This document shows positions 1 to 8,036 of a DNA stretch of 14,266 nt, one piece after another. Source of the stretch: Alphaproteobacteria bacterium UBA7691 (GTDB lineage Bacteria > Pseudomonadota > Alphaproteobacteria > Ferrovibrionales > Ferrovibrionaceae); the NCBI GenBank assembly GCA_002482765.1, contig DLGP01000068.1, forward strand, positions 1-14,266, written 5' to 3'. The notes under the pieces are model-generated. The model saw only the letters and a list, made by a program, of their open reading frames with translations, was not told the DNA's origin and did not search any database. How positions within the stretch are numbered: position 1 is the first letter of the stretch; every line of letters starts with the position of its first letter. The translations under genes and the position numbers were made by a program.

Positions 1-1308
1 GCGCTCGACGTGACCGTGCAGGCCCAGATCCTGGACCTGCTCGCAGATCAGCAGCGCGAGCGGTACATGGCCATGATCCTGGTCACCCACGATCTGGGCG
101 TGGTCGCGAATATGGCCGACGAAGTCGTCGTGATGTATCGCGGCCGGGTGATGGAAGCGGGCATGCGCGAGGATATTTTCCGCAAGCCCGAGCATCCCTA
201 TCTCAAGGCATTGCTCAACGCCGTGCCGCGTTTTGACATGAAGCCGGGTGAACGGCTGGTGCCGATCCGCGAGATCAAGGCCGAAGTGGGCGGGCTGCTC
301 AAGCGCCGCGCCGCGATGCAGACCGAATGCGGCGAAACCCTGCTGGAAGTGAGCCATCTCACCAAGCGCTTCACGATCCGCAAAAGCGGCTTCTTCTCGC
401 CCAAGGCCACGGCTTCGGCGCTGGCGGTGGATGATGTCAGCTTCACCGTGCAGCGCGGCGAATGCCTGGGCCTGGTGGGCGAAAGCGGCTGCGGCAAAAC
501 CACCACCAGCAAGATGATCATGCGCGCCGTGTCGCCCGACGAAGGCGATATCCGCTTCCATGATGGCGGCCAGGCGGTGGATGTGCTGAAGCTGGATGGC
601 CAGGCGCTGTTTGATTACCGGCGCAAGGTGCAGTTCATTTTCCAGGATCCGTTCTCGTCGCTCAATCCGCGCATGACGGTGTTCGACATCGTTTCCGAAC
701 CGCTGGTGATCCACAATATCGGCGACGAGGCCGAGCGTTTCCAGCGGGTGAAGGAATTGATGACCCTGGTGGGGCTGGATGTGCGCCATCTGCGGCGTTA
801 TCCGCATAGCTTCTCCGGCGGCCAGCGCCAGCGTATCGGCATCGCCCGCGCCCTGGCGCTGCAACCCGACCTGCTGATCTGCGACGAGCCGGTTTCGGCG
901 CTTGATGTGTCGATCCAGGCCCAGGTGCTGAACCTGCTGAAGGATTTGAAGCAGGAACTGAACCTGACCTACCTGTTCATCTCGCATAATCTGGCGGTGG
1001 TGGATTACATCGCCGACCGCATTGCCGTGATGTGTGCCGGCCGGCTGGTGGAACTGGCGCCGCGCGAAGCGCTGTTCAAGCAGCCGGTGCATCCCTACAC
1101 CAAGGCGCTGCTTTCCGCCGTGCCGAAGCCGGACCCGAATGCACGCCTTGATCTCAAGCTGCTGATGGAAGGCAAGGCGTCGAACCCGGCGCTGTGGCCC
1201 GCCCCCTTCACCATCGATGGCACCACCCGCCCTGCGCTGATTGATCTTGGCGACGGGCATTTTGTTCGGGCTGCGGCTTCGGCCGATGCCCGGGAGCTTG
1301 TGGCATGA
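1..1308 (+). CDS. Fused double ATP-binding subunit of a peptide-type ABC importer (5' end outside window)
   Basis: This is the cytoplasmic ATPase that powers the importer encoded downstream. The frame is open from base 1, and the first codons (ALDVTVQAQ) are the D-loop just after a Walker B, so most of the first nucleotide-binding domain lies upstream. The first half still shows its H-loop (VTHDLGVV) and the oligopeptide-ATPase tail HPYLKALLNAVP. A linker leads to a complete second domain: Walker A GESGCGKTT from about base 478, Q-loop FQDPFSSLNP near 640, signature SFSGGQRQR near 811, Walker B LLICDEPVSALD near 874, H-loop ISHNL near 979, and a second HPYTKALLSAVP tail. Two ATPase halves in one chain is the DppD-DppF fusion layout, as in YejF. 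The stop overlaps the next start (ATGA). The transported substrate cannot be told from this subunit. Confidence 0.95.
   Translation, partial: ALDVTVQAQILDLLADQQRERYMAMILVTHDLGVVANMADEVVVMYRGRVMEAGMREDIFRKPEHPYLKALLNAVPRFDMKPGERLVPIREIKAEVGGLLKRRAAMQTECGETLLEVSHLTKRFTIRKSGFFSPKATASALAVDDVSFTVQRGECLGLVGESGCGKTTTSKMIMRAVSPDEGDIRFHDGGQAVDVLKLDGQALFDYRRKVQFIFQDPFSSLNPRMTVFDIVSEPLVIHNIGDEAERFQRVKELMTLVGLDVRHLRRYPHSFSGGQRQRIGIARALALQPDLLICDEPVSALDVSIQAQVLNLLKDLKQELNLTYLFISHNLAVVDYIADRIAVMCAGRLVELAPREALFKQPVHPYTKALLSAVPKPDPNARLDLKLLMEGKASNPALWPAPFTIDGTTRPALIDLGDGHFVRAAASADARELVA
1292..1296 (+). promoter_or_regulatory. Ribosome binding site of the substrate-binding protein
   Basis: GGGAG sits 8 bases before the ATG at 1305, inside the end of the ATPase gene. 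It supports this start and translational coupling across the ATGA overlap. Confidence 0.6.
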
Positions 1309-3197
1309 TCCGTTCGCTTTTTGCTGCCGCCCTGCTCGCTGCCGCCCTGCCCCTGGGCAATGTGCAGGCCGCCTACAAGGAAACCCTGTCGCTGGCCGCC
1401 GATGTGGCGGCGGGCAAATTGCCCAAGATTGAGCACAGGCTGCCGGAAAATCCGCTGGTGGTGAAATTCAGCGGTGCCAACAAAGCCGGCCAGCAAGGCG
1501 GCGAGATGCGCACCCTGATCGGCCGCGCCCGCGAAGTGCGGCTGCTCAACACCATCAGCTACAATCGCCTGGTGGTGTATAACGAGAAATACGAATTTGT
1601 GCCCGACCTGGCCGAAAGCTTTGAGGTGGAGGATGAGCGCATCTTCACCTTCCGGCTGCGCAAGGGCCATAAATGGTCGGATGGCGCGCCGTTCACGGCC
1701 GAGGATTTCCGTTATTTCTGGGAAGACCTGGCCAATAATCCGGAAATCAGCCCCTCTGGCCCGCCGGTTGATTTGCTGGTGAATGGCGAGAAGCCGGTGG
1801 TGGAATTCCCCGATGCGCAAACCGTGCGCTATAGCTGGAAGCAGCGTAATCCGAAATTCCTGCCGCGCATCGCCGGCACCAGCGCCTTCTACCTGTATCG
1901 CCCGTCGCATTACCTGAAGCAGTTCCACGCCAAATATGCCGATCCGTCGAATCTGGCGCGGCTGGCGGCGGCGGAGAAGCGCGCCAACTGGGCCGCGCTG
2001 CATAACAAGATCGACAACATGGTGGAGAACGACAATCCCGATCTGCCCACCCTGGATGCCTGGATGATGCAGACGCGGCCGCCGGCGATCCGCTTTGTTG
2101 CCGTGCGCAATCCGTATTACCACCGGGTTGATGCCAATGGCGTGCAGTTGCCCTACATTGACCGCGTGGTGATGGCACAGGCCGATCCCAAGCTGATCCC
2201 GGCCAAGGCCGGTGCCGGCGAGGCCGATATCCAGTTCCGCACCATCGCCTTCTCGAATTTCACCTTCCTGAAGGAAAACGAGAAGCGCGCCGGCTACAAG
2301 ACCTTGCTGTGGAAGACCGCCAAGGGTTCGCATTTCACGCTGTATCCCAATCTCAATGCCAATGACAAAGTGTGGCGTGGCCTGCTGCGAGATACGAATT
2401 TCCGCCGCGCCCTGTCGCATGGCATCGACCGCGAGGCGGTGAACCAGTCGCTGTTCTATGGCCTGGCGCAGGAAGCCAACAACACGATCCTGCCGGAAAG
2501 CCCGCTATTCCGCCCGGCCTATCAGAGCCGCGACACCGAATATGATCTTGCCAAGGCCAATGCGCTGCTGGATGACCTGGGCCTGACCAAGCGCGGCTCT
2601 GATGGCATCCGCCTGCTGCCCGATGGCCGGCCGATGGAAATCATCATCGAAACCGCCGGCGAGGTTTCGGAACAGATCGACGTGCTGGAACTGATTGCCG
2701 AAAGCTGGGCCAAGCTGGGCATCAAGATGTTTCCCAAGCCAAGCCAGCGCGACGTGCTGCGCAACCGCATCTTTGCCGGCGAGGCGCTGATGTCGGTATG
2801 GTCCGGCCTGGAGAATGGTGTGCCGAATGCCGCCACCAGCCCGTGGGAATTGGCGCCGACGTCGCAATTCCAGCTGCAATGGCCAAAATGGGGCCAGTAT
2901 TTCGAGACCAAGAACAAGAGCGGCGAAGCGCCCGACATGCCCGAGGCGCGGGAATTGCTGCAATTGAACGAGCAGTGGAATGATGCCGGCGATCTTGGCA
3001 CGCGCGAACGCATCTGGCACCGCATGCTCACCATTCACATGGAGCAGATGTATACTTTGGGCGTGATCACCGGCGTGTTCCAGCCCATCGTGATCAACCG
3101 CCGCCTGACCAATGTGCCGGCCGAGGGCATCTATAATTGGGACCCGGGCGCGCTGATCGGCATGTACCGGCCTGAAACCTTCTGGCTCAAGCCGTGA
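1305..3197 (+). CDS. Periplasmic substrate-binding protein of ABC importer, SBP family 5, large form
   Basis: This 630-residue protein should capture the solute in the periplasm and hand it to the permeases. Residues 1-22 are a classic Sec signal peptide (positive MIR, alanine/leucine core, likely cleavage after VQA); there is no lipobox cysteine. The family 5 signature follows at residues 99-134: VPDLAESFEV, then FTFRLRKGHKWSDGAPFTAEDF. A second typical motif, FRRALSHGIDRE, lies near residue 366. The protein is longer than DppA/OppA (about 535-545) and has about 75 extra residues between signal peptide and family core, resembling the long YejA-like group. The start overlaps the ATPase stop, with GGGAG eight bases upstream. 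Peptide, opine, glycoside or other ligands are all possible; the sequence does not decide. Confidence 0.94.
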   Translation: MIRSLFAAALLAAALPLGNVQAAYKETLSLAADVAAGKLPKIEHRLPENPLVVKFSGANKAGQQGGEMRTLIGRAREVRLLNTISYNRLVVYNEKYEFVPDLAESFEVEDERIFTFRLRKGHKWSDGAPFTAEDFRYFWEDLANNPEISPSGPPVDLLVNGEKPVVEFPDAQTVRYSWKQRNPKFLPRIAGTSAFYLYRPSHYLKQFHAKYADPSNLARLAAAEKRANWAALHNKIDNMVENDNPDLPTLDAWMMQTRPPAIRFVAVRNPYYHRVDANGVQLPYIDRVVMAQADPKLIPAKAGAGEADIQFRTIAFSNFTFLKENEKRAGYKTLLWKTAKGSHFTLYPNLNANDKVWRGLLRDTNFRRALSHGIDREAVNQSLFYGLAQEANNTILPESPLFRPAYQSRDTEYDLAKANALLDDLGLTKRGSDGIRLLPDGRPMEIIIETAGEVSEQIDVLELIAESWAKLGIKMFPKPSQRDVLRNRIFAGEALMSVWSGLENGVPNAATSPWELAPTSQFQLQWPKWGQYFETKNKSGEAPDMPEARELLQLNEQWNDAGDLGTRERIWHRMLTIHMEQMYTLGVITGVFQPIVINRRLTNVPAEGIYNWDPGALIGMYRPETFWLKP

Positions 3198-3207
3198 GCC
3201 GCGCGCC

Positions 3208-4233
3208 ATGCTGATGTATCTGGCCCGCCGCATCCTGCTGATGATCCCCACCCTGCTGGTGATCAGCCTGCTGGTTTTTATCATCATCAAGCTGCCGCCC
3301 GGCGACTTCCTGACCAACCAGATTGCCGAATTGCGCGCCCAGGGCGAAACCTCGGCGCTGGAACGCGCCGAATTCCTGCGCCAGCAATATGCGCTCGACC
3401 GCAGCCTGCTTGAACAATATGCCATCTGGATGGGCTTCATCCCGGGGCCGAATGGCTTTGCCGGCCTGTTGCAAGGCGATTGGGGCTGGTCGTTTGAATA
3501 TAACCGGCCGGTGGGCGAATTGATCGGCGACCGGCTGCTGATGACGGCGGTGATCAATTTCTTCACCGTGCTGTTTGTTTATATCGTGTCCTTCCCGATC
3601 GGCGTCTATTCCGCCACGCGGCAATATAGCTGGGGTGATTACGGCTTCACGCTGTTTGGTTATCTCGGCCTCGCCACGCCGAATTTCCTGCTGGCGCTGG
3701 TGATGCTGTATTACTTCAATCTGTGGTTCGGCATGAGCATCGGCGGCCTGGTGGATGAACACCTGATCGATGCGCCGTGGAACTGGGAGAAGATCAAATC
3801 CCTGATGGCGCACATGATCGTGCCGGTGATTGTGATCGGCACATCGGGCACCGCCGCGATGATCCGCCGCCTGCGCGCCAACCTGCTGGATGAATTGCAG
3901 AAGCAGTATGTCACCACGGCGCGGGCCAAGGGTGTGCCGCCGATGAAGCTGCTGGTGAAATACCCGATCCGCATGGCGCTCAATCCGTTCATCGCCGATA
4001 TCGGCAACCTGCTGCCGCAGATGGTGTCTGGTTCGGTGATCGTTTCGGTGGTGATGAGCCTGCCCACGGCCGGGCCGATGCTGCTGGGCGCATTGCAATC
4101 GCTGGATCAGTATCTGGCCGGTTCGTTCCTGATGTTCCTGGCGCTGCTCACCGTGCTGGGCATGCTGGTTTCCGATATCCTGCTGGCTTTGCTTGATCCG
4201 CGCATCCGGCTCACCGGCGGCAAGGCGAAGTGA
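3208..4233 (+). CDS. ABC importer inner-membrane permease, DppB/OppB family
   Basis: This 341-residue protein should be one of the two channel subunits. The N-terminus (MYLARRILLMIPTLLVIS) is the typical DppB-type first helix. Further hydrophobic segments lie at about 113-135, 146-171, 203-219, 268-290 and 306-330. The EAA coupling motif that docks on the ATPase is at about 233-257 (YVTTARAKGV followed by PIRMALNPF). The region 30-110 has the usual DppB periplasmic features, including the YALDRSLLEQY stretch. The gene starts 10 bases after the binding-protein stop. No good Shine-Dalgarno is visible, and an in-frame ATG two codons later (3214) is equally possible, so translation may depend on coupling. 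The stop is one base before the next ATG. Confidence 0.94.
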   Translation: MLMYLARRILLMIPTLLVISLLVFIIIKLPPGDFLTNQIAELRAQGETSALERAEFLRQQYALDRSLLEQYAIWMGFIPGPNGFAGLLQGDWGWSFEYNRPVGELIGDRLLMTAVINFFTVLFVYIVSFPIGVYSATRQYSWGDYGFTLFGYLGLATPNFLLALVMLYYFNLWFGMSIGGLVDEHLIDAPWNWEKIKSLMAHMIVPVIVIGTSGTAAMIRRLRANLLDELQKQYVTTARAKGVPPMKLLVKYPIRMALNPFIADIGNLLPQMVSGSVIVSVVMSLPTAGPMLLGALQSLDQYLAGSFLMFLALLTVLGMLVSDILLALLDPRIRLTGGKAK

Positions 4234-4234
4234 C

Positions 4235-5419
4235 ATGACCGACACCAGCAACGACACGCGCCTGCAATCCAACAATCTGCAACATTGGGTTTCGAAGGAA
4301 CCGTTTGATCCCTATTCGGTGGAAAAGCTGTCGCCGGAGCAGGAGCGTTATTTCCAGGCATCGCAATGGCAGATGATGTGGTGGAAGTTCAAGCGCCACC
4401 GCCTCGGCGTGTGGAGCGGCGTGATCCTGCTGCTGATCTATGCCTCCACGCTGATCTCGGAATTTGTTGCGCCCTATAATGTGCAGACCCGCAATGCGCG
4501 CGCCATCTATGCGCCGCCAAGCGAGATTCATCTGTTCCACGAGGGCGAATTTGTTGGCCCGTTTGTCTATGGCCTGCGCTTCAAGCTGAATGTCGATACG
4601 CTGAAACGTGAATATAGCGAGGATACACGGCGCGTGCTGCCGCTGCGTTTCTTCTGCCAGGGCGATAGCTACAGCTTCTGGGGCATGGTGCCGATGAAGT
4701 TCCACTTCGTCTGCCCGGCCGCAGAAGGCCATTTCTACCTGTTCGGCACGGATCGATTGGGGCGTGACATCTTTTCCCGCGTTGTCTATGGCACACGCAT
4801 CTCGCTCACCGTGGGCCTGATCGGCATCGCCATCAGCTTCATCATCGGCATCGTGCTGGGCGGCATCTCGGGTTATTACGGCGGCTGGATCGACAGTGTG
4901 ATCCAGCGCCTGATCGAACTGATCCGAAGTCTGCCGGAATTGCCGCTATGGATGGCGCTGTCTGCCGCGCTGCCGGTCACCTGGTCGCCGATCCTGGTTT
5001 ATTTCGGCATCACCATCATCCTGGGCCTGCTCGACTGGCCCGGCCTGGCCCGCGCCGTGCGTTCCAAGCTGCTCAGCCTGCGCGAAGAGGATTTCTGCAC
5101 TGCCGCCCAGCTTATGGGCGCCAGCCCCAGCCGCATCATCGGGCGCCATCTGATGCCCAGCTTCATGAGCCATCTGATCGCCTCGGCCACGCTTTCGATC
5201 CCGTCAATGATCCTGGGCGAAACCGCGCTCTCATTCCTCGGTCTCGGCCTGCGGCCCCCGATCACCTCCTGGGGTGTTTTGCTCAACGAGGCGCAGAATA
5301 TCAACGTGGTTGCGCTCTACCCCTGGCTGATGGCGCCGGCAATTCCGGTGATCATCGTGGTGCTGGCATTCAATTTCTTCGGCGACGGTTTGCGCGACGC
5401 GGCTGATCCTTACCGCTAA
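4235..5419 (+). CDS. ABC importer inner-membrane permease, DppC/OppC family, with long periplasmic insert
   Basis: This is the second channel subunit, 394 residues from the chosen ATG. The frame is open to 4193, but the 4235 start lies right behind the preceding stop and has AAGG 9 bases upstream, so the longer form is unlikely. After a roughly 55-residue cytoplasmic N-terminus comes helix 1 at about 57-79. A long periplasmic stretch of about 95 residues carries two cysteines (about 141 and 160). Then comes the family hallmark GTDRLGRDIFSRVVYGTRIS and the transport domain, with the EAA motif at about 285-309. DppC is about 300 residues, so the extra length is mainly the N-terminus and the insert; YejE-like permeases have a comparable long loop. 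It ends with the typical GDGLRDAADPYR. Confidence 0.94.
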   Translation: MTDTSNDTRLQSNNLQHWVSKEPFDPYSVEKLSPEQERYFQASQWQMMWWKFKRHRLGVWSGVILLLIYASTLISEFVAPYNVQTRNARAIYAPPSEIHLFHEGEFVGPFVYGLRFKLNVDTLKREYSEDTRRVLPLRFFCQGDSYSFWGMVPMKFHFVCPAAEGHFYLFGTDRLGRDIFSRVVYGTRISLTVGLIGIAISFIIGIVLGGISGYYGGWIDSVIQRLIELIRSLPELPLWMALSAALPVTWSPILVYFGITIILGLLDWPGLARAVRSKLLSLREEDFCTAAQLMGASPSRIIGRHLMPSFMSHLIASATLSIPSMILGETALSFLGLGLRPPITSWGVLLNEAQNINVVALYPWLMAPAIPVIIVVLAFNFFGDGLRDAADPYR

Positions 5420-5439
5420 AGGTTGTTTCCGATTGGCTT

Positions 5440-5473
5440 TTTGCGCCGCGAAATGCAATCATTGCGGGGCAAA
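5440..5473 (+). other. Long imperfect hairpin between the ABC operon and the kinase gene
   Basis: The arms TTTGCGCCGC (5440-5449) and GCGGGGCAAA (5464-5473) pair over 10 positions with a single G-G mismatch. Inside them, after a two-base bulge, AATG (5452-5455) pairs with CATT (5460-5463) around a CAAT loop. No T-run follows the right arm on the + strand, so it is not a textbook intrinsic terminator. It could protect the 3' end of the transporter mRNA, attenuate read-through into the kinase, or be a protein site. It occupies nearly half of the 75-base gap. Confidence 0.45.
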
Positions 5474-5482
5474 CAGCTATCC

Positions 5483-5488
5483 GGGGAA
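5483..5488 (+). promoter_or_regulatory. Ribosome binding site that fixes a TTG start for the kinase
   Basis: GGGGAA lies 6 bases before the TTG at 5495. No ATG or GTG in that frame lies close by, so this site is the main reason for choosing the rare TTG start. Confidence 0.6.
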
Positions 5489-5494
5489 CCTTGA

Positions 5495-7249
5495 TTGGCC
5501 AGGCTGACCTTTCCGGCGCGTAAGGAATACGCGGACGAAATTCGCGTTCACCAGGCAGTGCATCTGATCCAGATGGTGCCCTTCCTGGTTTCGGGCAATG
5601 TGCTGGCGATCCTGGCCACGGCGCTCAACACCCCGCATGTGGTGGTTGAGCAATATGTCTACATCCCCTATGCCGTTTTGCTGCTGCTGCTGGCACCGAT
5701 GCTGACCAGCTGGCGCAAATTGCGCGATGCGCCCTGGCCCGAGAAAGTCAGCGCCAACCGCATCCGCCGCGCCAGCCAGCATGCCATCCTGGTTGGCCTG
5801 GCCTGGGCGGTGGCCTGCGCCATGACCTTTCCGCATCTCAACGCGCAGGAGCAATCGCTTTATGTCGGCGTGATCGGCGTGATGATGGTGGGCGCCGCCT
5901 CGGCGATCTCGCGCCTGCCGATGAGCGGCGTCGGCTTCGGCCTGCCGCTGGGCATTGTGCTGCTGGTCTGCGGCTTTGCCATGGACCGCACGCAGAATCA
6001 TGTGGTCAGCGTGGGCGTGCTGATGGCGTTGCTGGCCTATTCGCTGGTTTTGCGCTTCAACTGGCTGTCCTTTGTGGAGCATGTGCGCGCCGATTCCGGC
6101 CGGCGCAAATTGCAGGATCAGTTGACGGCGCAGGAACTGGCGGCCGGGGCGCAGCGCCAGTTGATCGAGGCAGTGCCGTTCCCGCTGGTGCTGACCCTGG
6201 GCGAAAAGCCGCTTTTCGCCAGCCCGAATGCCAGCGAGGTATTTGGCTTCACGCCGCAGGCGCTGAAAAACGGCACGCTCTCCACCCGCAAATTCTTTGA
6301 GCAGGAGGCGGATTTCCTGCGCCTAGCCGAATTGCAGCAGCAGGGCGAGCCGGTGGAGGGTTATGAAGCGCGCATGATCGACGGCAAGGGCCGGCTGTTC
6401 TGGGCGCTGATCTCCTGCCGCCCGCTGCCCTATGGCGGCCAGCGCGCCTGGATGAATGCCATCCTGCCGATTGATGAGCGCAAGAAAGCCGAGCAGGAAG
6501 TGGTGGTGGCGCGTGAGAAGGCAGAACGCGCCAGCTATGCAAAAACCGACTTCCTGGCCTCGATGAGCCATGAATTACGCACGCCGCTGAACGCCATCAT
6601 CGGCTATTCGGAAATCCTGCTGGAAGAAGCCGAGGAGGACGGCCAGGAAGTTTATGCCAAGGACCTGCGCCGCATCCGCATTTCCGGCCGCCATATCCTG
6701 GCGCTGATCAACGATATTCTTGACATCACCAAGATCGAAGCCGGCAAGATGGAAATCACGCCGGAGCATATTGCGCTGAACGATCTGATCGGCGATGTGG
6801 TGGTGGTGATCCGCCGCCTGATGGAGAAAAACGAAAACGAGTTCACCATCGACAATAGCGCCAGCAGCGGCACGCTGTGGACCGATGTGACCAAGGCACG
6901 CCAGACGGTGATCAACCTGCTGTCCAATGCGGCCAAATTCACCCGTGGCGGCAAGGTGGTGCTGCAAGTGGCCTCCTATCAGCAGGATGGCGCCGAATGG
7001 CTGCGCTTCACCATCAGCGATACCGGCATCGGCATTCCGCCCGACAAGCTGGACAGCATCTTTGACGAATTCAATCGCGGCGACAGCAACACGGCGCGGC
7101 ATTTTGGCGGCACCGGCCTTGGCCTGGCGCTGAGCCGCAAGATCGCCCGCCTGCTTGGCGGCGATATCACGGTCAGTTCCGTGCCGGGCCAAGGCTCCAG
7201 CTTTGTTTTCACCATGCCCGCAAAATATGCCGGCGAGATTATCGAATGA
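5495..7249 (+). CDS. Membrane-bound PAS-domain sensor histidine kinase
   Basis: This 584-residue protein should sense a membrane or cytoplasmic cue and autophosphorylate on histidine. Six hydrophobic segments lie at about 25-43, 53-71, 93-113, 121-138, 144-163 and 169-188, with short loops and no large periplasmic domain. A short linker helix leads to a PAS-like domain at about 223-330 and a second helix (to about 350). The HisKA dimerisation domain follows with the phosphoacceptor H359 (SMSHELRTPLN). The HATPase domain shows the N-box (INLLSNAAKFT, 473-483), G1 (DTGIGIP, 509-515), an F-box with DEFNR, and G2 (GGTGLGLALS, 538-547). All catalytic boxes look intact. It has no receiver of its own; two separate receivers follow, the first overlapping by ATGA. 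Translation starts at TTG. The signal is unknown. Confidence 0.95.
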   Translation: MARLTFPARKEYADEIRVHQAVHLIQMVPFLVSGNVLAILATALNTPHVVVEQYVYIPYAVLLLLLAPMLTSWRKLRDAPWPEKVSANRIRRASQHAILVGLAWAVACAMTFPHLNAQEQSLYVGVIGVMMVGAASAISRLPMSGVGFGLPLGIVLLVCGFAMDRTQNHVVSVGVLMALLAYSLVLRFNWLSFVEHVRADSGRRKLQDQLTAQELAAGAQRQLIEAVPFPLVLTLGEKPLFASPNASEVFGFTPQALKNGTLSTRKFFEQEADFLRLAELQQQGEPVEGYEARMIDGKGRLFWALISCRPLPYGGQRAWMNAILPIDERKKAEQEVVVAREKAERASYAKTDFLASMSHELRTPLNAIIGYSEILLEEAEEDGQEVYAKDLRRIRISGRHILALINDILDITKIEAGKMEITPEHIALNDLIGDVVVVIRRLMEKNENEFTIDNSASSGTLWTDVTKARQTVINLLSNAAKFTRGGKVVLQVASYQQDGAEWLRFTISDTGIGIPPDKLDSIFDEFNRGDSNTARHFGGTGLGLALSRKIARLLGGDITVSSVPGQGSSFVFTMPAKYAGEIIE

Positions 7250-7629
7250 GCCAGAAAATCCTGATCGTGGAAGATAACGAGATGAACCGCGACATGCTGG
7301 GCCGGCGCTTGAGCAAACGCGGCTTTGTGCTCTGCTATGCCGAAACCGGCGAATTGGGCCTGGAGGTGGGGCCGCGCGAAATGCCCGATCTGGTGCTGAT
7401 GGATATCGGCCTGGGTGAAGGCATTGATGGTCTGGAAACCACGCGCCGGCTGAAAGCCGATCCGCGCACGGCGGCAATTCCGGTGATCGCCCTCACCGCC
7501 CATGCCCTGGCCACCGACCGCGAAAAATGTATCGCCGCCGGCTGCGCCGATTACGACACCAAGCCGGTGGACCTGGATCGCCTGCTGGCCAAGATCAACG
7601 CCCTGCTGCCAAGCCCGAGCCAATCATGA
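7246..7629 (+). CDS. Single-domain response regulator (CheY/DivK-like receiver)
   Basis: This 127-residue protein is a receiver domain only. The acidic pocket is E9-D10, the phosphoacceptor is D53 (LVLMDIGL), the switch threonine is T84 (IALTAHA) and the conserved lysine is K106 (DTKPVD). The pattern VEDNEMNRDML and the GCADYDTKP stretch recall DivK and the receivers of hybrid kinases, which relay phosphate or bind partner proteins rather than DNA. The ATG overlaps the kinase stop (ATGA), so it is very likely a direct partner of that kinase. It may be an intermediate in a phosphorelay or an allosteric effector; no output domain exists to say which. I leave the symbol empty because true DivK orthology cannot be judged here. 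Confidence 0.93.
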   Translation: MSQKILIVEDNEMNRDMLGRRLSKRGFVLCYAETGELGLEVGPREMPDLVLMDIGLGEGIDGLETTRRLKADPRTAAIPVIALTAHALATDREKCIAAGCADYDTKPVDLDRLLAKINALLPSPSQS

Positions 7630-8033
7630 GCGCCTCACGCCAATCCTTCGCTGCCTATCGTGTGCTGGTGGTAGACGACCAGGAAGAGATGATCGACCTG
7701 CTGACCCGCATGCTGCGCCGCATCGGCTTTGCCGATATCAAAACCGCCTTCAGCGCCCGCGAAGCCGAAGGGCTGCTGAACCAGCAGGCGTTTCATCTGG
7801 TGCTGACCGATTACAGCATGACCGGCAATACCGGCGCCGATCTGGTGAAAAAGCTGCGTTCAGGCGCATTGCCCTGGGCCACACCCAGCGATACGCCGGT
7901 GATCATGATCACCGGCCATGGCGAGCGCGACTATGTGTTGCAGGCCCGCGATGCCGGCGTGAATGCCTTTCTGATCAAGCCGGTGGTGCTGAGCCAGCTT
8001 GAGACCAAGGTGACAGCGGTTTTGCGCGGCTGA
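7626..8033 (+). CDS. Second single-domain response regulator (CheY-like receiver)
   Basis: This 135-residue protein is again a lone receiver. D17-D18 form the acidic pocket, D62 is the phosphoacceptor (LVLTDYSM), T96 the switch residue (IMITGHGE) and K118 the conserved lysine (LIKPVV). It differs clearly from the preceding receiver: it has about ten extra N-terminal residues and an insertion before the fourth strand (around residues 78-90, ALPWATPSDTP), so the pair is not a recent duplication. The frame is open further upstream, but the ATG at 7626 overlaps the previous stop by ATGA, which decides the start. It is the last gene of the kinase operon and ends 3 bases from a convergent gene. It probably competes for, or relays, phosphate from the same kinase; that is inference from position. 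Confidence 0.92.
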   Translation: MSASRQSFAAYRVLVVDDQEEMIDLLTRMLRRIGFADIKTAFSAREAEGLLNQQAFHLVLTDYSMTGNTGADLVKKLRSGALPWATPSDTPVIMITGHGERDYVLQARDAGVNAFLIKPVVLSQLETKVTAVLRG

Positions 8034-8036
8034 GGC

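Noticed and set aside
4193..4234. Longer start for the second permease at 4193
   Set aside because: It would overlap the preceding permease by 41 bases and add residues without family support. The ATG at 4235 follows the stop directly and has AAGG upstream.
1095..4275. Long open frames on the - strand opposite the binding protein and first permease (441, 353 and 362 codons)
   Set aside because: They lie opposite genes with clear homology. Their translations are rich in His, Gln, Arg and Gly with no recognisable domain, which is the usual by-product of GC-biased codons on the other strand.
6575..7477. 300-codon open frame on the - strand opposite the histidine kinase
   Set aside because: It lies opposite the intact HisKA/HATPase domains and has no motif of its own.
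7246..8033. The two receivers as a tandem gene duplication
   Set aside because: Their sequences differ throughout, including N-terminal length and an internal insertion, sharing only receiver hallmarks. They are better read as separate family members.
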